From Flavobacteriales bacterium (GTDB lineage Bacteria > Bacteroidota > Bacteroidia > Flavobacteriales_D > Sanyastnellaceae): a stretch of 11,112 bases of DNA. The stretch's first letter is position 1. Each line of letters opens with the position of its first letter. Location: positions 1 through 11,112 of the forward strand of contig JAPKBK010000038.1 of NCBI GenBank assembly GCA_028823435.1. Reading direction: 5' to 3'. The notes under the pieces are model-generated. The model was not told the origin of the DNA. It was given only the letters and a program-made list of their open reading frames with translations, and made no database searches. Below are positions 5,950 to 11,112 of the stretch, piece after piece. The position numbers and the translations under genes are program-made.

Positions 5950-6282
5950 TTAACTTAAGTCTGGAGGGATTCCTTTTACATCCAAAGACAAAGATTGAAT
6001 CCAATTATCAATTGAATTGGATTCACTTTTAGATTCTAATTTGCTTGTAGCATTGATTGGATGATGAATAATGAACTCTTTTTCTTCTGTATCATCCTCT
6101 GCATCAGTTTCACTTGTCTCATTTGATTCATTATTCTCAGTCGTTTTATTCGTGAGATCAGTGTTCTCAATGTGCGATAAATAGGACCCAGAGAGCACCC
6201 ATGAAATAGAAACAGCGCATTGACTGACAAGCATCAGGCCGACAAGAAGAAAGCAAATTGAAAAAAAAGTTTTTGAAATCAT
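5950..6282 (-). CDS. Small membrane-anchored protein with acidic tail, upstream of the SulP gene (110 aa)
   Basis: I do not recognise this 110-residue protein. Residues about 5-30 are hydrophobic (FFSICFLLVGLMLVSQC and onward) and suggest a signal peptide or single membrane anchor. Residues 39-70 are a low-complexity acidic stretch rich in N, T, E, S and D. The C-terminal part keeps a hydrophobic patch (FIIHHPINA) and ends GIPPDLS. A lipobox is not convincing because Gln21 precedes Cys22. The gene ends 71 bp before the SulP gene on the same strand and starts 151 bp from the divergent carbonic anhydrase, so it may be an accessory to the transporter or merely co-expressed. Its overall plan, a short leader followed by a charged tail, is common among small exported Bacteroidota proteins. 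An out-of-frame overlapping frame at 6036-6230 appears spurious. Confidence 0.6.
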   Translation of the reverse strand: MISKTFFSICFLLVGLMLVSQCAVSISWVLSGSYLSHIENTDLTNKTTENNESNETSETDAEDDTEEKEFIIHHPINATSKLESKSESNSIDNWIQSLSLDVKGIPPDLS

Positions 6283-6351
6283 ATCGGAGACGAAATTAAG
6301 GTGAATTCTTTATAAGCAACGCATATTATTCATCATAAATGCCAATTAAGT

Positions 6352-6364
6352 ATAACTATGTTAT
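6352..6364. promoter_or_regulatory. Dyad ATAAC-TAT-GTTAT in the SulP/carbonic anhydrase divergent region
   Basis: ATAAC (6352-6356) and GTTAT (6360-6364) are perfect inverted half-sites with a 3-nt spacer, 17 bp before the carbonic anhydrase -33 element. The position between divergent genes suits an operator acting on both directions. The sequence is AT-rich, so chance occurrence is quite possible. Confidence 0.3.
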
Positions 6365-6381
6365 GATTTTTAAGGCATCAC

Positions 6382-6414
6382 TTTGCCTCGATTTATGAAT
6401 ATGAATTAAATTTG
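6382..6414 (+). promoter_or_regulatory. Bacteroidota-type promoter for the carbonic anhydrase gene
   Basis: TTTG at 6382-6385 and TAAATTTG at 6407-6414 match both elements of the Bacteroidota primary sigma consensus (TTTG, TAnnTTTG) with a 21-nt spacer. Transcription would start near 6418-6421, leaving about 13-16 nt before the ATG at 6434. No Shine-Dalgarno sequence occurs in that leader. Confidence 0.7.
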
Positions 6415-6433
6415 CTTTCAAACTATTTTATAA

Positions 6434-7054
6434 ATGTCAGTTACAACAAAGGAGATTCAGTCAAAACTAAGTGCCCTAGAGGTACTAGAGATGTTAAATG
6501 CAGGGAATCACAGATTCGTCAATCAAGATCCCAAGTCAAGAGATTTACGAGAACAAGTCAATATAACAAGCACAGGTCAATTTCCATTGGCCGTAGTCAT
6601 CAGTTGTATCGATTCTAGGGTGCCCACAGAAATGGTTTTTGACCAAGGAATCGGAGATATTTTCTGTGTCCGAGTGGCAGGAAATGTGATCAATCAGGAC
6701 GTCTTAGGCAGTATTGAGTTTGCGTGTAAAGTGGCGGGTGTTAAATTGATCGTGGTCATGGGGCACACAAGTTGTGGCGCTGTTAAAGGCGCATGTAACA
6801 ACGTAGAATTGGGAAATTTGACTGGGCTTTTAGATAAGATAAAGCCAGCCATTTCAATTGTGTCGAACAGGGGACTCGCAGCAGATGATTCACGTTTTGT
6901 AGATGAAGTTGCGCTTGAAAACGTACAGCTATCTTTGGATACGATCCTCCATGACAGTTCTGTGATTAAGGAAATGGTAGATAACAAAGAGGTTCTATGT
7001 GCTAAGGGAATGTATTCAGTCCAAACTGGAAAAGTAGAATTAAATCTCTTGTAA
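6434..7054 (+). CDS. Beta-class carbonic anhydrase
   Basis: This enzyme interconverts CO2 and bicarbonate in the cytoplasm. The 206-residue length is normal for a bacterial beta-class enzyme. The zinc site is complete: Cys58 in SCIDSRVP, with the Asp60/Arg62 catalytic dyad, and His111 and Cys114 in GHTSCGAVKGA. RVAGNVIN (80-87) and LGSIEFA (91-97) are also typical. There is no signal peptide, so it acts in the cytoplasm. It is transcribed divergently from the SulP transporter operon and has its own well-matched promoter. Together they could import bicarbonate and balance it with CO2 for anaplerotic carboxylation. The last 15 bp overlap the convergent maf gene, so the two transcripts have complementary 3' ends. 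Confidence 0.96.
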   Translation: MSVTTKEIQSKLSALEVLEMLNAGNHRFVNQDPKSRDLREQVNITSTGQFPLAVVISCIDSRVPTEMVFDQGIGDIFCVRVAGNVINQDVLGSIEFACKVAGVKLIVVMGHTSCGAVKGACNNVELGNLTGLLDKIKPAISIVSNRGLAADDSRFVDEVALENVQLSLDTILHDSSVIKEMVDNKEVLCAKGMYSVQTGKVELNLL

Positions 7055-7633
7055 CATCTTGTGTAGGATATGTACCGGCAGTCCCATGACTGTGTAGAAG
7101 GAGCCTTGAATTGAGCTCACGCCTATAAACCCAATTAAATCCTGTACACCATAGCTTCCTGCCTTGTCAAACGGATTGTATGTCGCGATATAATGCGCGA
7201 TCAGCGCTTCTGTCAATGCTTCGAATGTGACTTGGCATGTGTCTACTTCACATGAGGTCACAGGTTTTCCTTTGATCAGCGTTGTAACGGCAATCCCCGA
7301 GGCAACAACATGTGTTTTTCCGCTCAATTTCCGCAGCATGTGTGCTGCCTCATCTGCATTTGCGGGTTTCTCTAAAATTTCACCATCAAGAAGAACGATG
7401 GTGTCACCTGTGATAACTACATCTTCCGTTTCCATCATGGGATAGAAGGCGGAGGCTTTTGCCATTGTCACAAACTTGGCCACTTCGACGCCTGATAACG
7501 AAGGAGGGTAGCTCTCGTCAACATCCTTCAAGATGACTTCAGGCTCGATTTCTAATCCACGAACTAACTCAAGTCTTCTTGGGCTTTTAGAGGCAAGTAT
7601 AATGCGTTTTGAATCTAGGTTTGGGTACAGCAT
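7040..7633 (-). CDS. maf: Maf-family nucleotide pyrophosphatase (YhdE-like)
   Basis: Maf proteins hydrolyse non-canonical or excess nucleoside triphosphates to monophosphates and pyrophosphate. The YhdE branch acts on dTTP, UTP and modified forms and is linked to septum control. All landmarks are present in this 197-residue protein: the N-terminal LASKSPRRLELV (13-24), VDES (38-41), GDTIV with the probable catalytic Asp77 (76-80), EKP (88-90), MLRKLSGKTH (99-108), and the C-terminal DKAGSYGVQD (156-165) with GSFYTVMGLPV (177-187). AGSYG-x-Q fits the YhdE type better than the YceF type. The start at 7633 gives the usual short lead before the first strand. The gene is divergent from guaA, and its 3' end overlaps that of the carbonic anhydrase gene. 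Confidence 0.95.
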   Translation of the reverse strand: MLYPNLDSKRIILASKSPRRLELVRGLEIEPEVILKDVDESYPPSLSGVEVAKFVTMAKASAFYPMMETEDVVITGDTIVLLDGEILEKPANADEAAHMLRKLSGKTHVVASGIAVTTLIKGKPVTSCEVDTCQVTFEALTEALIAHYIATYNPFDKAGSYGVQDLIGFIGVSSIQGSFYTVMGLPVHILHKMLQEI

Positions 7634-7667
7634 TTGTAATTGCTTAATGAGATGTGAGTAATCATTG

Positions 7668-7694
7668 CAAAATTAGCGTCTATTGCGTCGCAAA
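7668..7694 (-). promoter_or_regulatory. Candidate maf promoter with overlapping dyad
   Basis: On the minus strand TAATTTTG (7675 to 7668) matches TAnnTTTG exactly, and TTTG (7694 to 7691) lies upstream with a short 15-nt spacer. The transcript would have a leader of about 30 nt. The -33 side overlaps the perfect dyad TTGCG-T-CGCAA (7683-7693), which could be an operator between maf and guaA. The spacer is shorter than usual, so the call is tentative. Confidence 0.4.
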
Positions 7695-7739
7695 CTCTTG
7701 CAGGTGTGTAACTAACTTCGCATCGGAAAAATACACCCC

Positions 7740-9293
7740 ATGTCTGACCTAAATAACCGCTCTGAAAATATTCTCATACTGGACTTCGGCTCTCAGTACA
7801 CACAACTGATTGCCAGAAGAGTGCGGGAGATAAATGTGTACTCGGAAATCATACCTTGGCACAACTTCACTTCGCTGCCAGAAGGTTGCAAAGGCGTCAT
7901 CTTATCAGGATCTCCACATAGTGTGAGAGATGAGAATGCACCGATGCCAGATTTGTCAGCCATCATCGGCGTGGTACCCTTGCTGGGTGTGTGCTACGGT
8001 GCACAGTATTTGGCCTTACAAAATGGAGGGAATGTTGAGGCAAGTGATTCAAGGGAATACGGCAGAGCGAACCTCAATGTTGTGAATACTGAAGATGCGC
8101 TTATGAAAGGAATGACCTTGGGGAGTCAGGTGTGGATGAGTCATGGAGACACCATTCTTGACTTGGGTGAGGGATATGAAACGATTTGTAGCACAGGAGA
8201 TGTGAACTTTGCTGGGTTTAGGGCTGTGGGAAAGGAAGTGTGGGGCATACAATTCCACCCGGAAGTATTCCACACCACAGAAGGCCCGACGTTGATGCGT
8301 AATTTCATTCTTGACATCTGTGGTTGCACAGGTGAATGGACGCCGGATAATTTTGCCGAGGCGACGATTCGCGCTCTAAAAGAGGAGATCGGCGCGGAGG
8401 ATAAAGTGATTTTAGGATTGTCTGGAGGCGTAGACTCCACTGTTGCATCTGTGCTACTTCACAAAGCCATAGGAGACAGACTGCATTGTATTTTTGTAGA
8501 CAATGGTCTGTTGCGCAAGAATGAGTTTGAAGAAGTTTTGAGTGGCTATGAGCATATGGGGTTAAATGTGAAAGGAATAAGAGCTGGGGATAAATTCTTA
8601 AAGGCTCTTGAAAATCTCACAGACCCAGAACTCAAGCGCAAAGCGATAGGTCGCGTTTTTGTTGAGGTTTTTGACGAAGCTTCAAAGGAAGTGGAGGGTG
8701 CAAATTGGCTCGGGCAGGGAACGATTTATCCAGATGTCATCGAGTCTGTGAGTGCTACAGGTGGTCCTTCGGCGACGATTAAAAGCCATCACAATGTGGG
8801 TGGACTTCCGGATTATATGACACTTAAAGTTGTTGAGCCGCTTCGCTTAATTTTTAAAGACGAAGTGAGGAGAGTGGGTAAAGCTTTAGGCATTAAAGCA
8901 AGTCTCTTGGCCCGCCATCCTTTTCCTGGTCCAGGGCTTGGAATACGAATTTTAGGAGAAGTAACAGCAGAAAAGGTGCGTGTGCTTCAAGAGGTTGATG
9001 CCATTTTCATCAATTCACTCAAGGATGCTGGATTGTATGATGAGGTTTGGCAAGCAGGAGCGATGCTTCTGCCTGTTCAGTCAGTAGGTGTAATGGGTGA
9101 TGAGCGTACGTATGAGAATGCTGTCGCACTAAGAGCGGTCACGAGTACAGACGGAATGACGGCTGATTGGTCACACCTTCCTTATGCCTTTTTGGCAAAA
9201 GTTTCTAATGATATCATCAACAAGGTGAGAGGAGTTAACCGTGTTGTGTACGATATTAGCTCAAAACCACCAGCAACCATAGAATGGGAGTAA
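7740..9293 (+). CDS. guaA: GMP synthase (glutamine-hydrolysing)
   Basis: GuaA converts XMP to GMP with ATP and glutamine, the last step of guanine nucleotide synthesis. The 517-residue protein has the full two-part layout. The class I glutamine amidotransferase spans about residues 10-195, with DFGSQYTQLIARRVRE (15-30), the nucleophile Cys85 in GVCYGAQ, and the His173/Glu175 pair in QFHPEVF. The ATP-pyrophosphatase domain begins near 205 with the PP-loop SGGVDST (228-234) and FVDNGLLRK. The C-terminal dimerisation domain contains RHPFPGPGLGIR, and the protein ends KPPATIEWE, as expected. I see no purine riboswitch or clear promoter in the 106 bp between guaA and maf; the nearest match, TAACTTCG (7713-7720), has one mismatch and no well-spaced -33 element. 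The final codons overlap the next gene by 10 bp. Confidence 0.98.
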   Translation: MSDLNNRSENILILDFGSQYTQLIARRVREINVYSEIIPWHNFTSLPEGCKGVILSGSPHSVRDENAPMPDLSAIIGVVPLLGVCYGAQYLALQNGGNVEASDSREYGRANLNVVNTEDALMKGMTLGSQVWMSHGDTILDLGEGYETICSTGDVNFAGFRAVGKEVWGIQFHPEVFHTTEGPTLMRNFILDICGCTGEWTPDNFAEATIRALKEEIGAEDKVILGLSGGVDSTVASVLLHKAIGDRLHCIFVDNGLLRKNEFEEVLSGYEHMGLNVKGIRAGDKFLKALENLTDPELKRKAIGRVFVEVFDEASKEVEGANWLGQGTIYPDVIESVSATGGPSATIKSHHNVGGLPDYMTLKVVEPLRLIFKDEVRRVGKALGIKASLLARHPFPGPGLGIRILGEVTAEKVRVLQEVDAIFINSLKDAGLYDEVWQAGAMLLPVQSVGVMGDERTYENAVALRAVTSTDGMTADWSHLPYAFLAKVSNDIINKVRGVNRVVYDISSKPPATIEWE

Positions 9294-10534
9294 TACATCA
9301 ACGCACATCGATTGCTTTTTCTAAAAGCGTGTCAGCCATTGTCTTCATGGCGACCTTTCTTTGTGCATTTTCTCTCCAAGGTCAATCCGACTCTCTTCAG
9401 GCTCAAACAGATTTTCATGCGGTGACTATTCTTCCGTTTTTCACGGACTTGGTGGAGGACGAAGATGCCCCTCCAGCACGACGAGAGCTGAGAATGCGTG
9501 AAATTGCTGTAGAAAATATGCACGGGATTCAATGGGCCGCTGAGAGATTAAGCAATGAGGGCTATCACATTGAATTGGGTTTTTTCGATGAGGTCGCGGA
9601 CACTTTGGGGCTTAACCACTGGCGTATTGAGGATATCTATGACGCGGATGTCGTCTTCGGACCATTGCAACTCAGTCCGATTTCATTAAGTCGCAGAATC
9701 ATAGAAAGAACAGGCGCTGAACACATTTTACTGACACCTGTGCCTTCTGCTTTTTTAAGAGGATCTGACGCCATACGTACAGTCATCCCCTCACAATTGC
9801 ATGCCGTTGATTTAATGGCCAGAGATATCGCTGAAAAGCACAGTCAGGACAATGTCGTTTTCGTCATGTCGGGTGGAAATGATTTGGAACTTGAGGAGAG
9901 ATTCCTGGATGTTTTTAACAGGGAATTGCAAGCGGACACGGTCTACGCAGACTCCCTTTTATTTGACACAGTGCAGGCTTCTCGCAATTCAATCGGATCT
10001 CTGTCAGAAAAATTAGATTACTACAGTCGCAATGTGATCGTTTCCTTAGCTGGAAGGTCTTCGCGTTCCATGCATTCGAACCTCCAGATGGCAGTCCAAA
10101 TAAATGATTCCACCGAGATATTTGTATACACTCATCCAGAATTAAAGGATTTGGGATTTATTGATGTCTCGTTTCTTGAGAGAACCCGAACAACAATGCC
10201 AGTGAGTGAGGAGGTAAATTGGTCAGACAGCGCTACCATAGCTGCCGTCAAAGTATTTCAAGGTCAGTTTGACACTCATCCGTCCAAGTATTCAATTCGT
10301 GCGCACGATGCTTTCTTAGACGCGTTTACGAGGAAGCTCGAGAGAGACATGGGCCCGATGGACTTTTCAGTTTTGCCGGCACCTATTGCGACAGCGTTCG
10401 AATGGGTCGCTGTGGATCAATTTTCAGGTTACGTAAATAAACATTGGAAATTAAAAACGTTCTACCAACGTCAATGGTGCGACTCAGACTCTGTTCCCAC
10501 ACTTCTCGACTTTATTAAGCCTGAGATCGACTGA
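9284..10534 (+). CDS. Secreted periplasmic-binding-protein-like protein, co-transcribed with guaA
   Basis: The ATG at 9284 lies inside the last codons of guaA in another frame, indicating translational coupling. The 416-residue product has a basic N-terminus, a hydrophobic core (about residues 15-31) and likely cleavage near LQGQ-S, so it is exported. The remainder reads as a type I periplasmic-binding fold. Residues 45-56 (HAVTILPFFTDL) form the first strand, 80-106 a long helix and strand (GIQWAAERLSNEGYHIELGFFDE), 121-132 ADVVFGPLQLSP, and 190-200 NVVFVMSGGND. RAHDAFLDAF (339-348) resembles the late GYDA-type helix of leucine-binding-like proteins. In Bacteroidota a similar protein, often with N-terminal LysM repeats, commonly follows guaA. 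No LysM repeat is visible here. Ligand and role are unknown, and no transporter genes adjoin it. It is convergent with the LolA-like gene, 9 bp away. Confidence 0.7.
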   Translation: MGVIHQRTSIAFSKSVSAIVFMATFLCAFSLQGQSDSLQAQTDFHAVTILPFFTDLVEDEDAPPARRELRMREIAVENMHGIQWAAERLSNEGYHIELGFFDEVADTLGLNHWRIEDIYDADVVFGPLQLSPISLSRRIIERTGAEHILLTPVPSAFLRGSDAIRTVIPSQLHAVDLMARDIAEKHSQDNVVFVMSGGNDLELEERFLDVFNRELQADTVYADSLLFDTVQASRNSIGSLSEKLDYYSRNVIVSLAGRSSRSMHSNLQMAVQINDSTEIFVYTHPELKDLGFIDVSFLERTRTTMPVSEEVNWSDSATIAAVKVFQGQFDTHPSKYSIRAHDAFLDAFTRKLERDMGPMDFSVLPAPIATAFEWVAVDQFSGYVNKHWKLKTFYQRQWCDSDSVPTLLDFIKPEID

Positions 10535-10543
10535 GAAGCGATT

Positions 10544-11112
10544 CTATATTCTATTGTCAATGATTGACGCCCCAGGATATTCATTTGTTTCAAATGAAAA
10601 GTTGGATGCAGGGATTTCAGCCCCAACATTAAAACGCTCGATGAGATATTCGGTGTCCATTCCTTCTCTTCCCTTCACGACGATTTTTACAACTTCTAAC
10701 CCTGCTTCGTCTACAAACAGCTGCATCGTATGATAGGGCTTGTCATCTGACGCGTTGGGGTATAAATTTATGTGGACACAATCCTTTCCGGACACGCTCT
10801 CTTTGCCCATCCATTCCGATTTAAAATCATCTTCCCAAATCGTAAATATTTTTGAGGGATCCATTCCTTCATCGATGAGCATTTCTGCATCATCTAGATA
10901 GCAGTCGTTCGTTTCCTTTTCATAGGTCCAAACCGATACCCCATTTGATATTATCAAAAAATCGCCCAAGTCGAGTTTGAATTTGCGGTCTTCAATAAGA
11001 ATATGCCCTTTCATCTCTTCCTCGAAATCGTTTTTCAAGTCCACCATCTTAGATGAATAGGTCGCATCTATGGTTTTGTAGGTTTTTGCCTTTTCGCTTA
11101 ATTTCAATAACA
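10544..11112 (-). CDS. LolA-like outer-membrane lipoprotein carrier, 5'-truncated
   Basis: LolA chaperones carry lipoproteins through the periplasm from the LolCDE transporter to the outer membrane. The visible 189 residues or so read as the open-barrel LolA fold: an initial helix (KLSEKAKTYKTIDATYSSKM), then repeated beta strands including GHILIEDRKFKLDLGDFLII, NGVSVWTYEKETND and TMQLFVDEAGLEVVKIVV. The frame stays open to the window edge (codons TTA and TTG precede LysLeuSer), so the true start and signal peptide lie beyond 11112. A TTG at 11105-11107 should not be taken as the start. The single Cys near SGKDCVHINLYP is unremarkable. Bacteroidota often encode more than one LolA-like protein, so classical LolA versus a paralogue cannot be settled here. 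Its stop is 9 bp from the convergent gene, with no obvious terminator between them. Confidence 0.8.
   Translation of the reverse strand, partial: LLKLSEKAKTYKTIDATYSSKMVDLKNDFEEEMKGHILIEDRKFKLDLGDFLIISNGVSVWTYEKETNDCYLDDAEMLIDEGMDPSKIFTIWEDDFKSEWMGKESVSGKDCVHINLYPNASDDKPYHTMQLFVDEAGLEVVKIVVKGREGMDTEYLIERFNVGAEIPASNFSFETNEYPGASIIDNRI

Noticed and set aside
6214..6225. Lipobox in the 110-residue protein
   Set aside because: The sequence is LVSQC; Gln directly before Cys does not fit the lipobox, which needs a small residue there.
6036..6230. 64-codon minus-strand frame overlapping the 110-residue gene
   Set aside because: It is nested in another frame of a better candidate. Its basic, Met/Lys/Gln-rich product is a by-product of the acidic low-complexity tail.
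8141..8440. 99-codon minus-strand frame inside guaA
   Set aside because: It is antisense to conserved amidotransferase sequence of guaA, so it is spurious.
11105..11107. TTG as start codon of the LolA-like gene
   Set aside because: The frame remains open to the window edge and the protein would lack the signal peptide expected of LolA, so the true start is outside.

Overview
The window looks like a piece of a chromosome from a marine-type Bacteroidota (Flavobacteriales-like) bacterium. Start codons are not preceded by Shine-Dalgarno sequences. Several upstream regions carry the Bacteroidota promoter pattern TTTG...TAnnTTTG. The gene families also fit: a secreted M14 peptidase, a periplasmic-binding-like protein behind guaA, and a LolA-like carrier. 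Base composition and style look uniform, and I see no mobile element, CRISPR array, rRNA or tRNA.

Layout. Bases 1-490 (minus) hold the N-terminal part of a secreted zinc carboxypeptidase that runs off the left edge. Bases 491-939 hold no long gene, but there is a possible 44-residue membrane microprotein (508-642), a hairpin and a 10-bp tandem repeat. Two small membrane-associated proteins of unknown role follow: a 75-residue two-helix peptide (940-1167) and a membrane-anchored single-PKD protein (1251-1751). Each is closed by a clear stem-loop. Next comes a tight selenium pair, mnmH-selD (1844-4003). SelD makes selenophosphate and MnmH uses it to make 2-selenouridine in tRNA wobble positions.

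Bases 4037-7054 form a divergent inorganic-carbon module. A BicA-like SulP transporter with a STAS domain and a 110-residue membrane protein lie on the minus strand, and a beta-carbonic anhydrase lies on the plus strand behind a well-matched promoter. The pairing suggests bicarbonate uptake coupled to CO2/bicarbonate interconversion. The carbonic anhydrase overlaps the convergent maf gene by 15 bp. Divergent from maf is guaA (GMP synthase), whose stop overlaps the start of a periplasmic-binding-protein-like secreted protein. At the right edge, on the minus strand, is a 5'-truncated LolA-like lipoprotein carrier.

Nothing here is a defence or mobile system. The parts least explained by known biology are the small membrane proteins with their long upstream region, the 110-residue SulP partner, the large soluble insertion in the SulP protein, and an altered P-loop in MnmH.
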